Assembly: GCA_017550025.1 (NCBI GenBank)
Contig: JAFYLU010000067.1
Location: 1-44,799, forward strand
Source of the DNA: Bacteroidales bacterium
Lineage (GTDB): Bacteria; Bacteroidota; Bacteroidia; Bacteroidales; UBA932
Reading direction: 5' to 3'
DNA length: 44,799 bases
Made by a program: the position numbers and the translations under genes
The notes under the pieces: generated by a model
Told to the model about the DNA's origin: nothing
The model's database searches: none
The model's input: only the letters and a program-made list of their open reading frames with translations
In this document: positions 1 through 7,428 of the stretch, in pieces
How positions within the stretch are numbered: position 1 is the first letter of the stretch
Layout: each line of letters begins with the position of its first letter

Positions 1-1
1 C

Positions 2-121
2 CGAGTACTGAGCAGAGTCCTGACCGACAAGACCTCCATCAGAGACCTTTTCAAAGGCTCCGAAACTATCGAGGATACGGATGATGAGACTGTTCAACTT
101 CAATTTGAGTTTAAGTTTTAA
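2..121 (+). CDS. C-terminal end of an unidentified protein (partial, 5' end outside window)
   Basis: An open frame runs from base 2 to a TAA at 119-121 and gives 39 residues. It ends in an acidic stretch followed by alternating aromatic residues, FEFKF, with a terminal Phe. A terminal aromatic after alternating hydrophobic residues is the usual outer-membrane beta-barrel or TamB-like C-terminal signature in Bacteroidota, so an envelope protein is a reasonable guess. The fragment is too short to name a family. It is followed after about 60 bases by a strong hairpin terminator, which supports this being the true end of a gene on the plus strand. Confidence 0.5.
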   Translation, partial: RVLSRVLTDKTSIRDLFKGSETIEDTDDETVQLQFEFKF

Positions 122-181
122 TTTTTATTGGACACTAGTGAAAAAATTTAAAGAATTAGAAAAAGTTTGTATAAGAAAAAG

Positions 182-222
182 AAAAATCTGCATGGACGCT
201 TTGTATTCATGCAGATTTTTTT
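182..222 (+). terminator. Rho-independent terminator after the partial gene
   Basis: AAAAATCTGCATG (182-194) pairs perfectly with CATGCAGATTTTT (208-220) around a 13-base loop and runs into a T tract. The A-run on the other side makes it potentially bidirectional. The loop also holds the TTTG at 200-203 that may serve as the -33 element of the next promoter. Confidence 0.8.
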
Positions 223-231
223 GCACTTTTG
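200..231 (+). promoter_or_regulatory. Putative Bacteroidota promoter for the Rpn-like gene
   Basis: TTTG at 200-203 is followed after 20 bases by CACTTTTG at 224-231, which matches TAnnTTTG at all but the first position. The spacing is the expected 19-21. Transcription would start near 236, leaving a leader of about 70 bases that holds a small GGGCA/TGCCC hairpin at 269-281 and a 14-codon open frame (257-301) ending 5 bases before the gene start. Confidence 0.45.
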
Positions 232-306
232 CGGGGAGTGAAGGGGATACGACGACATGAATTTTAGGGGGCATAGTGCCCGATATTTCACTTTAAACTA
301 AATTTT

Positions 307-1365
307 ATGTCGTTCGATTTTAAGTATGCAGATCTGCTTGATGACGATGTGTTCAAGCTGGTCTTTGGAAGAGAGTCCACGAAGGACGTGATGATCGAGT
401 TCCTCAATCAGGTCATTCCGGACAGGAAGATTGTTGACCTGGAGTTCATTGACAAGGAGATGCATCCTGTGGAACGTGATTCAAAGGGAGTGGTGTATGA
501 CATGTTCTGCAAAACGGACACCGGTGCGAGGATTATCGTAGAGGTGCAGAGAAGAAAGCAGCCGTTCTACCCGGAGAGAGCGCTCTACTACTCTACATTT
601 CAGATTCAGCGTCAGGTGGAGGCCGGGGCTGACACATATGACTTCCTGCCAGTCTATGTCATCAATATCTTGAATTTCAAGATGAGCAACCATGAGGCTT
701 GCACGGATGTCAAGACTGTTTACAGACTGTATGAGGAGACTTCACACAGACTTCTGACCGACAGGGTGACATTTATCTTTATTGAGCTGCCGAAGTTCAC
801 GAAATCAATAGAGGAACTTGATGGCAACGTTCTTGAAGGGATGTACTACTGCTTTAAGAATATGGCGATCCTTGATGAACGTCCTAAAGTTCTGACACAT
901 CAGATATTCAGTAAAATCTTTGCTGTGTCCGAACTCTACAATATGGATCAGGAAACACGAGAAAAAGTTATACATAAGATGACAACAGAAAGAGATTTGA
1001 GAAATCAGATGGCATATGCCCGCCAGGAAGCAATTGAAGAAGGACTCGTAGAGGGCCGCGCTAAAGGTCATGCGGAAGGTCACGCAGAAGGACTCGCAGA
1101 AGGCCTTGCGGAAGGTCGTGCTGAAGGTCGTGCTGAAGGACGAGCGGAAGGACTTGCTGAAGGTCATGCAGAAGGACTCGCAGAAGGTCGTGCAGAAGGT
1201 CGTGCTGAAGGACGTGCTGAAGGTCGTGCTGAAGGTCGAGCTGAAGGGGACTTGGCTAGGGCTATGAAAGTTGCAAAGGAAATGCTTGCTGACGGCATGC
1301 CGGTCGACAAGATATCCAGGTACACAGAATTGACACCTGAAGCGATTGAAGCCCTGAAGGCTTAA
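307..1365 (+). CDS. Rpn/YhgA-like PD-(D/E)XK nuclease family protein (putative transposase/recombination-promoting nuclease)
   Basis: This 352-residue protein belongs to the Rpn/PDDEXK_2 family, whose characterised E. coli members are DNA endonucleases that promote recombination. The N-terminal DDDVFKLVFG (12-21) and the core with Asp65 (VYDMF), Glu79 and Gln81 (IIVEVQR) match the D-(E/Q)xK-type active site. An alpha-helical part covers about 85-240. Residues 247-314 are seventeen four-residue units of the form (R/L/H)AEG, encoded by 12-bp tandem DNA units at 1045-1248, followed by a short C-terminal helix (MKVAKEMLADGMPVDKI). Such AEG tails are common in Bacteroidota members. The ATG is the first in frame after the leader, and the length is typical. 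It is a stand-alone gene; the actual role in this genome is unknown. Confidence 0.9.
   Translation: MSFDFKYADLLDDDVFKLVFGRESTKDVMIEFLNQVIPDRKIVDLEFIDKEMHPVERDSKGVVYDMFCKTDTGARIIVEVQRRKQPFYPERALYYSTFQIQRQVEAGADTYDFLPVYVINILNFKMSNHEACTDVKTVYRLYEETSHRLLTDRVTFIFIELPKFTKSIEELDGNVLEGMYYCFKNMAILDERPKVLTHQIFSKIFAVSELYNMDQETREKVIHKMTTERDLRNQMAYARQEAIEEGLVEGRAKGHAEGHAEGLAEGLAEGRAEGRAEGRAEGLAEGHAEGLAEGRAEGRAEGRAEGRAEGRAEGDLARAMKVAKEMLADGMPVDKISRYTELTPEAIEALKA
1045..1248 (+). repeat. 12-bp in-frame tandem repeat encoding xAEG units
   Basis: Seventeen consecutive 12-bp units, of consensus GGTCGTGCTGAA in the later copies, encode (R/L/H)AEG. Because the unit is a multiple of three, gain or loss of units keeps the reading frame. 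Several neighbouring units are identical at the DNA level (around 1190-1245), so slippage-based length variation is plausible. Confidence 0.9.
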
Positions 1366-1386
1366 GCATCAGCTGCTATAAGCTAA

Positions 1387-1426
1387 TAGCCGCCATTACC
1401 AGGTGATGCCTTGGTAATGGCGGCTA
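1387..1426. terminator. Perfect 15-bp hairpin between convergent genes
   Basis: TAGCCGCCATTACCA (1387-1401) pairs without mismatch to TGGTAATGGCGGCTA (1412-1426) around a 10-base loop. It lies between the Rpn-like gene and the convergent fimbrillin-like fragment. There is no strong T tract on either side, but position and stem strength favour a shared bidirectional terminator. Confidence 0.65.
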
Positions 1427-1456
1427 ATTGCTTTCTGTATGTATTGGGTCAGATTT

Positions 1457-1942
1457 TTACTCCTCCTCTGACTCGCTGCTCATGCCACTGTTCCAGAACT
1501 CATTATAAGAGCCGTTGAAATCTGGGTCAAGAGATACCTTGAATGAACCCTCTGCTGTGAGAAGCTCTCCCACTACGTTGGTTCTCCAGTTACGCTTCAT
1601 GTATGCGTTAGGAACATTGACAACAAGCTCACCGACCTTGAGCTGGAGGTCAACTGTTGTCTTTCCATCCTGTGAGCCGGCATCTGCAACGAGCACATAG
1701 TTCATCGAGATCACCTCATATACTACGCCGTCAACATTGATTGTAGGATACTTTCCGTCGATCTTTGTAGGGAATGCAGTCGCAGGGATCACCACTTTGC
1801 CCTTCTCGCCTTCAGCCTCCTCATTAGAAACGAATGAAGTCTCGCCTGTGAAAAGGTTGAGGGTATTTGCAACGTTGGTAATTGTAACCACAGCCTTGTT
1901 TTCGAGACCTGTCATGTCAAGGTCAGAAACTGACTCGTCCAT
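1457..1942 (-). pseudogene. C-terminal part of a DUF6562/fimbrillin-like lipoprotein, probably 5'-truncated
   Basis: The 161 residues from the ATG at 1942 match the C-terminal half of Bacteroidota fimbrillin-type proteins of the DUF6562 group. Telling features are the ISMNYVLV strand, the RNWRTNVVGELLTAEGSF segment and the DPDFNGSYNE end, a beta-sandwich that closes the domain. What is missing is everything such proteins have before it: a lipoprotein signal peptide and the first beta domain. The open frame extends upstream to 2089, but that extension is hydrophobic-aromatic junk with no lipobox. A good -7 element (1982-1989) sits 40 bases upstream, so a short transcript may still be made. It could be a decayed gene or a shortened but expressed one; family confidence is moderate. 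Confidence 0.65.
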
Positions 1943-1981
1943 GTCTGTATAAATAGAATTCAATTGCTCGAAAAAAGCGCG

Positions 1982-2012
1982 CAAAAGTAGAGTAAATAAT
2001 AATAAATTCCAA
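1982..2012 (-). promoter_or_regulatory. Putative promoter reading into the fimbrillin-like fragment
   Basis: On the minus strand TACTTTTG (1989 to 1982) is an exact TAnnTTTG match, and a TTGG sits 19 bases further upstream (about 2009-2012). The start site would be near 1976, leaving about 34 bases to the ATG at 1942. This looks like a retained promoter joined to the 3' part of the gene. Confidence 0.4.
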
Positions 2013-2061
2013 CTAAAATATTCAAAATCATGAAAAACTATCCTGAAGTTCAAGAAAGTAT

Positions 2062-2115
2062 AAACGAGCAGAAGCGGCCGTCCAGTCATAGACTTTCAGC
2101 CGCTTCTGCTCGTTT
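2062..2115 (-). terminator. Terminator hairpin downstream of upp
   Basis: AAACGAGCAGAAGCGGC (2062-2078) pairs perfectly with GCCGCTTCTGCTCGTTT (2099-2115) around a 20-base loop. It lies about 40 bases past the upp stop codon on the minus strand. Confidence 0.75.
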
Positions 2116-2156
2116 TCAGAATTTTATTCGGTTGGGGGATTGTCCCGGCCGATGCA

Positions 2157-2780
2157 TTATCTTGTTCCGAAGATTCTGTCGCCGGCATCTCCGAGGCCAG
2201 GGAGGATGTAGTTCTTTTCGTTAAGTCCTTCGTCGAGGGCAGCGAGATAGATGTCCACATCCGGATGCTGCTCTGTAACGGCCTTCACTCCCTGCGGAGA
2301 TGCCACCAGGCACATCAGCCTGATCGACTTGTAGCCGTCTTCCTTCAGGCGCTTGATCGCATCGCATGCGCTTCCTCCTGTAGCAAGCATGGGGTCTGTC
2401 AGGATCACCAGACGCTCCTTGTTTGCCGGCATCTTGTAATAATAGAATACAGGCTGGCATGTCTCCTCGTCACGATACATTCCGATATGGCCGATTCGTG
2501 CCGACGGCATCAGCATGGTCAGTCCGTCCACCATGCCCAGTCCGGCTCGGAGGATAGGTGCGATCACCACCTTCTTTCCGGAGATCTTCGGAGCATTCAT
2601 CTTCATCAATGGGGTCTCTATCTCTTCGTATGTCAGAGGGAAGTCGCGTGTGACTTCGTATCCCATGAACATCGAGATCTCTTTCAGCAGTTCGCGGAAC
2701 TTCATTGTCGAAGTGTCCTTCTTGCGCATAATGCTGAGCTTATGCTGTACAAGCGGATGGTCAATGATATGTAATGCCAT
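2157..2780 (-). CDS. upp: Uracil phosphoribosyltransferase
   Basis: Converts uracil and PRPP to UMP in cytoplasmic pyrimidine salvage. At 207 residues it has the usual length. It shows the N-terminal [20 protein letters not shown] segment, the [12 protein letters not shown] stretch (75-86), the PRPP-binding loop [10 protein letters not shown] (129-138) and the uracil-binding [12 protein letters not shown] (191-202). The ATG at 2780 fits family N-termini. It is a single-gene transcript: a terminator follows it, and a TATATTTG -7 element lies 27 bases before the start. It is divergent from the GH43 operon. Nothing unusual was seen. Confidence 0.96.
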   Translation of the reverse strand: MALHIIDHPLVQHKLSIMRKKDTSTMKFRELLKEISMFMGYEVTRDFPLTYEEIETPLMKMNAPKISGKKVVIAPILRAGLGMVDGLTMLMPSARIGHIGMYRDEETCQPVFYYYKMPANKERLVILTDPMLATGGSACDAIKRLKEDGYKSIRLMCLVASPQGVKAVTEQHPDVDIYLAALDEGLNEKNYILPGLGDAGDRIFGTR

Positions 2781-2806
2781 AATCTGATTTTTTAGTGTTG
2801 GATACG

Positions 2807-2814
2807 CAAATATA
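2807..2814 (-). promoter_or_regulatory. -7 promoter element of upp
   Basis: TATATTTG on the minus strand matches TAnnTTTG exactly and lies 26 bases upstream of the upp ATG. No clear TTTG -33 box is visible at the proper spacing. Confidence 0.5.
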
Positions 2815-2858
2815 ATATTTTTAATATAAAGGAGTCATCGTATTCCGCTTAAAAAGGT

Positions 2859-2866
2859 TATTTTTG
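2859..2866 (+). promoter_or_regulatory. -7 promoter element of the GH43 operon
   Basis: TATTTTTG matches TAnnTTTG exactly and lies 44 bases before the first GH43 start codon. It is back to back with the upp promoter, 45 bases away. The -33 region has no good TTTG, so an activator could be required. Confidence 0.45.
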
Positions 2867-2910
2867 TAGGAGTCCATCTATTAGGTCCTTACAAACATAA
2901 CCCTGACTAT

Positions 2911-4248
2911 ATGAAAAAACTGATTGTTTCAGCAGCACTCCTGGCTGTAGCCGGCTGTGCAGGTGTCCCGCAGACTGGCGAAAGGATCGTCACAGGAACA
3001 AACCCGGTCATAAGCGGCCAGTTTACAGCAGACCCTACTGCGCGAGTCTTCGAAGGAAAAATCTATATGTATCCTTCTCATGACATCCCGAGCGTGGTGA
3101 CTCATTCGGACGGCTCTCCATGGTTCAGCATGCCGGATTACCATGTATTCTCTTCAGAAGACCTGACGGAATGGACGGACCATGGAGTCATCCTCAAGCA
3201 GGAAGATGTCCCGTGGGGAAAGCCGGATGCATATGCCATGTGGGCTCCGGACTGCGTGTTCAAGGACGGGAAATATTATTTCTATTTTCCGGATGCTCCG
3301 GCTTCGGGCATGGGATTCGGTGTCGGAGTGGCTGTCGCTGAAAGACCGTACGGGCCTTTCGTGCCTCAGAAGGAGCAGATAAAGGGCATTTTCGGAATAG
3401 ACCCTTGCGTGCTTATAGACGATGACGGTACTTCCTATATATATTGGGCCGGTATGGGAATCCGCGGATGCAGGCTGAATGACAATATGCTCGAACTGGA
3501 TGGGGAGCCGCAGCTGCTGGACCAGAACCTTCCGGCAGGATTCAAGGAAGGACCTTTCGTTTTCAAGCGCGACGGCAGGTATTATCTGACATATCCTTGG
3601 GTCAGGGACAACACCGAGACCCTTGCCTATGCCATCGGTGACAGCCCTCTCGGCCCGTTTGAATACAAGGGACTTATAATGAAGGAATCTCCGGTGGGCT
3701 GCTGGACCAACCATCATTCCCTTGTGGAGTACAGGGGACAGTGGTATCTTTTCTATCATCACAACGACTATTCTCCTGATTTCGACAAGAACAGGTCAGT
3801 CCGCATTGACAAGGTCTTCTTCAATGATGACGGAACCATTCAGGAAGTGACTCCGACCCTTCGAGGTGCAGGTCCGGTCAAGGCTGAATCGGATGTGCAT
3901 ATAGACCGCTACAGCAGCATTGAAGGTGCTTCCATCGCATATCTCGACCCTGCTGACTCCTTCAAGGGGTGGAAGACCGTCTTTTCGCAGTCCGGCGACA
4001 AGGTGTGCTTCAATGAACTTGATTTCGGCAGGAAGTCTCCGAAGAGAGTCATCTTCTGTGTGAGGGCTTCCGAAGGAGGCAGGATCGCATTGACAGCAGG
4101 AGGGTCAGCGGAGTTCGATGTTCCGGCAACGGATGAATGGAAGGAAATATCCTTCCCTCTGCCGTTCAAGGCCGTGGGGATGAAGGATCTTCAGGTAGAG
4201 CTCCTTTCCGGAGGTATTGTGGAATTGGACTGGATAACTTTCAGATAG
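2911..4248 (+). CDS. GH43 family glycoside hydrolase, lipoprotein, with C-terminal CBM6-like module
   Basis: An inverting beta-xylosidase/alpha-L-arabinofuranosidase type enzyme. The signal peptide ends in LAVAGC (Cys16), so it should be a lipid-anchored periplasmic or outer-membrane protein. The five-bladed propeller runs from about 30 to 320 and shows the three GH43 acids: base Asp41 (TADPTA), pKa modulator Asp164 (GIDPCVLIDDDG) and acid Glu213 (FKEGPFVFKRDGRYYL). WAPDCVFKDGKYYFYF (111-126) is a typical blade. Residues about 340-445 form a beta-sandwich ending in ELDWITF, as in CBM6 modules. It is the first gene of a three-gene GH43 operon, 3 bases before the next start. The exact substrate cannot be told; arabinose- or xylose-containing side chains are most likely. 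Confidence 0.9.
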   Translation: MKKLIVSAALLAVAGCAGVPQTGERIVTGTNPVISGQFTADPTARVFEGKIYMYPSHDIPSVVTHSDGSPWFSMPDYHVFSSEDLTEWTDHGVILKQEDVPWGKPDAYAMWAPDCVFKDGKYYFYFPDAPASGMGFGVGVAVAERPYGPFVPQKEQIKGIFGIDPCVLIDDDGTSYIYWAGMGIRGCRLNDNMLELDGEPQLLDQNLPAGFKEGPFVFKRDGRYYLTYPWVRDNTETLAYAIGDSPLGPFEYKGLIMKESPVGCWTNHHSLVEYRGQWYLFYHHNDYSPDFDKNRSVRIDKVFFNDDGTIQEVTPTLRGAGPVKAESDVHIDRYSSIEGASIAYLDPADSFKGWKTVFSQSGDKVCFNELDFGRKSPKRVIFCVRASEGGRIALTAGGSAEFDVPATDEWKEISFPLPFKAVGMKDLQVELLSGGIVELDWITFR

Positions 4249-4251
4249 ACT

Positions 4252-5868
4252 ATGAAAAGATTGGCGACTCTTATCGTTATCGGCTTGAGCCTGGTCGGCT
4301 GCGGGCCGAAGAACACCTTTGTTTATGAGGGCAACCCCCTTGTGCGTGACAAGTATACGGCTGATCCTGCGCCGATGGTGGCTTCCGACGGCCGTCTGTA
4401 CCTTTTCTGCGGCCATGACGAATGTTTTGAGGACAGGCCCGGATATGAGGGGAAGTATGGCTTCAACATTACCGAGTGGCTTTGCTATTCGACGGACGAC
4501 ATGAAGACATGGACCGATCACGGAGTCGTGATGAAACCGACCGATTTCAGCTGGGCCGTGGGGGAGGCATGGGCTTCCCAGGCAGTCGAGGGTGCTGACG
4601 GCAGATATTATTTCTATGTCTCCACCCAGTGTGGCGATCCGAACTGCAAGGCTGTGGGAGTCGCGGTTTCCGACAGACCCGAAGGACCTTATGCTGATGC
4701 CATAGGAAGGCCTCTCATCGTAGATTCCATGACTGACAACGGTCCGCGCGGGTGGTGGAACGATTTCGATCCTACTGTGATGATCGATGATGACGGCACT
4801 CCGTGGATGAGCTGGGGTAACGGAACATGTTTCCTCGTGAAGCTGAAGAGGAATATGATAGAGCTCGACGGGGAAATCATGATTCTCCCGATGGAAAACT
4901 ATGTGGAAGGCCCGTGGCTGTATAAGCGTGACGGACATTATTATAATGTATATGCGTCCATGGGCGAGAAGCTTGAGAGCATTTCATATGCGATGGCGGA
5001 GAATGTCGAAGGACCTTGGACATTCATGGGCGAGCTTAGCGGAATGGCTGAGGACAGCTTCACCATTCATCCGGGTGTGATCGATTATAAGGGAAAATCA
5101 TATCTCTTCTATCACAATTCCATCCTTTCCCTCGACGGATATGGGCCTGCTACCGGCCGCCGCAGCGTGTGTGTGGACGAGCTGATATATAATCCGGACG
5201 GAAGCATCCGTCCTGTGATCCAGACAAGGGCGGGTGTCAGTACCGACGATCTTGTGGAGAGGTTTCCGGCTCTTTCGCCTTACTTCAGCACTCCGTCTTC
5301 AGATTCCGTCCATCCTGACGGATCAGGTTTTATCCGCCGCTGGCTTCTCCTCGAGCCGATAAGCAAGCCTAATTATACGAATACTGTCTTTGTGGACAGC
5401 TACATAAGGCAGAATCTGGATACCGGATGGAATAAGGATGGCTTTGAAATGCCTTCGGACGGACAGAGGGAAGCGGTCGATGATGTGACTCTGACCTGGC
5501 ATGCGCTTGACAGCAAGCTGTTCAATGTCAAGCTCTACCGCTACGCCGTGGGAACAGGGACCGGACGTTATGGAGCGATTTTCCGTGCCGCCACTCTCAT
5601 TGATGTTCCGGAAGACCTCGTGAATGTCAGGCTTGCCGTGGGGTCGAATTCCGCTTCAATGTGGTGGATCGACGGTGATGAGGCGCTGATTCTTTCCGGT
5701 GACCGCCGCATGGTCATGGACGACGGGGCTTCGAGGAGGCTTACCCTTGGCAAAGGCAGGCATGTGATCACAGGTGCGGTCATCAACGGCCCCGGAATGA
5801 GTGATTTCTGTGTCCGCTTGATCGATGAGCAGGGAGATCCTGTGCTTGATTATCAAATCTTGAAATAG
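4252..5868 (+). CDS. GH43 family glycoside hydrolase, lipoprotein, with extra C-terminal beta domain
   Basis: This is the second exported GH43 enzyme of the operon (538 residues), with lipobox LSLVGC (Cys17). The catalytic set is visible as Asp38 (TADPAP), Asp173 (DFDPTVMIDDDG) and Glu219 (YVEGPWLYKRDGHYY). It has an insertion between blades one and two (GHDECFEDRPGYEGKYG). After about residue 350 comes a roughly 190-residue region beginning WLLLEPISKP and containing WWIDGDEAL and GRHVITGAVINGPG; this resembles the jelly-roll/PA14-like modules that follow glycosidase domains, but I cannot name its family. Its start lies 3 bases after the upstream stop, so the genes are translationally close. 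It probably removes a different side chain from the same polysaccharide as its neighbours. Confidence 0.88.
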   Translation: MKRLATLIVIGLSLVGCGPKNTFVYEGNPLVRDKYTADPAPMVASDGRLYLFCGHDECFEDRPGYEGKYGFNITEWLCYSTDDMKTWTDHGVVMKPTDFSWAVGEAWASQAVEGADGRYYFYVSTQCGDPNCKAVGVAVSDRPEGPYADAIGRPLIVDSMTDNGPRGWWNDFDPTVMIDDDGTPWMSWGNGTCFLVKLKRNMIELDGEIMILPMENYVEGPWLYKRDGHYYNVYASMGEKLESISYAMAENVEGPWTFMGELSGMAEDSFTIHPGVIDYKGKSYLFYHNSILSLDGYGPATGRRSVCVDELIYNPDGSIRPVIQTRAGVSTDDLVERFPALSPYFSTPSSDSVHPDGSGFIRRWLLLEPISKPNYTNTVFVDSYIRQNLDTGWNKDGFEMPSDGQREAVDDVTLTWHALDSKLFNVKLYRYAVGTGTGRYGAIFRAATLIDVPEDLVNVRLAVGSNSASMWWIDGDEALILSGDRRMVMDDGASRRLTLGKGRHVITGAVINGPGMSDFCVRLIDEQGDPVLDYQILK

Positions 5869-5878
5869 ACCGGCTGCT

Positions 5879-7327
5879 ATGAAGACATCTGCAAGACTTA
5901 TTTCACTGGCGGCATTCGCGATTGCTGCAGCATCTGCATCCGCACAGGAAGGAAATCCGTGGATACACGACCCTTCGACAATCATGGAATGCGACGGAAA
6001 ATATTATACTTTCGGAACCGGAGGCGGAGGACTTATATCCGAGGACGGATGGAACTGGTATCCGGGTGCGGTACGTCCCGGTGGCGGCGCCGCTCCCGAT
6101 GCTATGAAGATAGGGGACCGCTATCTTGTGGCATATAGTGCCACCGGAGGCGGATTGGGAGGCGGACATGCGGGCCGTGTGCTCACCATGTGGAACAGGA
6201 CTCTGGATCCTGCCTCGCCTGATTTTGCATATACGGAGGCCATCGAGGTGGCTTCTTCGGAAGTCGATGAGGACTGTGACGCGATCGATGCCGGCCTTTT
6301 CATGGATCCTGTGACAGGACGCCTGTGGTGTACCTACGGAACGTATTTCGGTTTCATACGCATAGTGGAGCTTGATCCGAGGACAGGTGCGCGAGTTGAG
6401 GGCAACCAGCCTGTGAACATCGCCATCGACTGCGAGGCCACTACTGTCATCTGGCGTGACGGATGGTATTATCTGCTCGGAACTCATGGCACCTGCTGTG
6501 ACGGCGTGAATTCTACCTATAATATAGTGGCTGGCCGTTCGCGTAAGGTGACAGGCCCGTATGTGGACAATATGGGCCGTGACATGCTCGCCGGAGGAGG
6601 AAAGATGGTTGTGTATGCCGATGACCGTCAGTTCGGTGCCGGACATTTCGGAAGATATGTGGAAGACGAAGGGGTCGAGAAGATGTCTTTCCATTGGGAG
6701 GCAGACCTTGACCGCAGCGCACGCAGCGTGCTTGCGATCCGTCCGCTTCTCTGGGAGGACGGATGGCCTGTGGCCGGAGACCTTTTCAAGGAGGGGACAT
6801 ATGAAATATCTTCTGTACGAAGAGGGTATGCCCTCGAACTCGCTGTGGATTTTGTGCGTCAGGAACTTCCGCGCAGCTGGTCGTGGAGAATCGACCCGAA
6901 CGAGCCGGTCGTTTCTTATCCGAATCAGACTCTTGAGGAAGTGGCAGCTGCATGGCCGGATGGAGAGGTCGCCGTACGCATAGGTGACTGGATGAACCGT
7001 CCGCATCAGAGATGGACCATAACTGCTGTGCCTCAGGCCGGAGGCTATCTTGGAGGACAGTATTACAGGATAGGCATAGAGGGGACTGACAGAGTGCTCG
7101 CTGCTGCTGAAGGTGCGGAGGTGGTTGCAGCTGCTGCATATACGGGTGCTCCCGAGCAGCTCTGGAGGATCGAGCAGCTTACTGACGGATCATATCGTAT
7201 AATGCCGAAATCCGTTCCTGGCTGCGACTGTGCCTATGTGCTCACATCTGCAGCTGACAGTACACCGACTCTTGCACGGTACAATCCGCAGAGCGACAAC
7301 TGTAAATGGAAATTCGTCAGGAAGTAA
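5879..7327 (+). CDS. GH43 family protein, endo-arabinanase-like, with C-terminal lectin-like domain
   Basis: This is the third GH43 protein (482 residues), with a cleavable signal peptide ending ASASAQ rather than a lipobox, so probably periplasmic or secreted. The propeller resembles arabinan endo-1,5-alpha-L-arabinanases: base Asp31 (WIHDPST), Asp137 (CDAIDAGLFMDP), acid Glu186 (DCEATTVIWRDGWYYLLG) and the GAGHFG motif, whose His coordinates the central calcium in arabinanases. RPLLWEDGWP closes the propeller near 300. The rest has QxW-like strands (EQLWRI, KWKFV) typical of a ricin-type beta-trefoil sugar-binding domain. It starts 10 bases after the previous stop. A backbone-cutting enzyme together with two side-chain enzymes is consistent with arabinan degradation, though no SusC/SusD pair or sensor-regulator is adjacent. 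Confidence 0.85.
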   Translation: MKTSARLISLAAFAIAAASASAQEGNPWIHDPSTIMECDGKYYTFGTGGGGLISEDGWNWYPGAVRPGGGAAPDAMKIGDRYLVAYSATGGGLGGGHAGRVLTMWNRTLDPASPDFAYTEAIEVASSEVDEDCDAIDAGLFMDPVTGRLWCTYGTYFGFIRIVELDPRTGARVEGNQPVNIAIDCEATTVIWRDGWYYLLGTHGTCCDGVNSTYNIVAGRSRKVTGPYVDNMGRDMLAGGGKMVVYADDRQFGAGHFGRYVEDEGVEKMSFHWEADLDRSARSVLAIRPLLWEDGWPVAGDLFKEGTYEISSVRRGYALELAVDFVRQELPRSWSWRIDPNEPVVSYPNQTLEEVAAAWPDGEVAVRIGDWMNRPHQRWTITAVPQAGGYLGGQYYRIGIEGTDRVLAAAEGAEVVAAAAYTGAPEQLWRIEQLTDGSYRIMPKSVPGCDCAYVLTSAADSTPTLARYNPQSDNCKWKFVRK

Positions 7328-7379
7328 TCTCTAATTGCGGTCTTCATCAGCTGCTGAAGCTGACGATTTGTTGTCAATT

Positions 7380-7428
7380 GTACCGTTCCGGCAAGAATTG
7401 CCTTACTTTTCGCCGAACGGTACTTTTT
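7380..7428 (+). terminator. Rho-independent terminator of the GH43 operon
   Basis: GTACCGTTCCGGC (7380-7392) pairs with GCCGAACGGTAC (7412-7423), with one bulged base, and is followed by TTTTT. It lies 53 bases past the last GH43 stop. The ACCGTTC/GAACGGT arm sequence recurs at 7561-7612. Confidence 0.8.

Noticed and set aside
1070-1267. Alternative-frame open frame over the AEG repeat
   Set aside because: A 12-bp repeat leaves all frames open; the product is a Lys/Val-rich artefact.
4105-4938. Minus-strand open frame opposite the first two GH43 genes
   Set aside because: Crosses the junction of two well-supported plus-strand genes and shows no domain or plausible start context.
5903-7006. 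Long minus-strand open frame (367 codons) opposite the third GH43 gene
   Set aside because: It is antisense to a gene with intact GH43 catalytic residues, has no recognisable domain, and is the kind of shadow frame that GC-rich third positions create.
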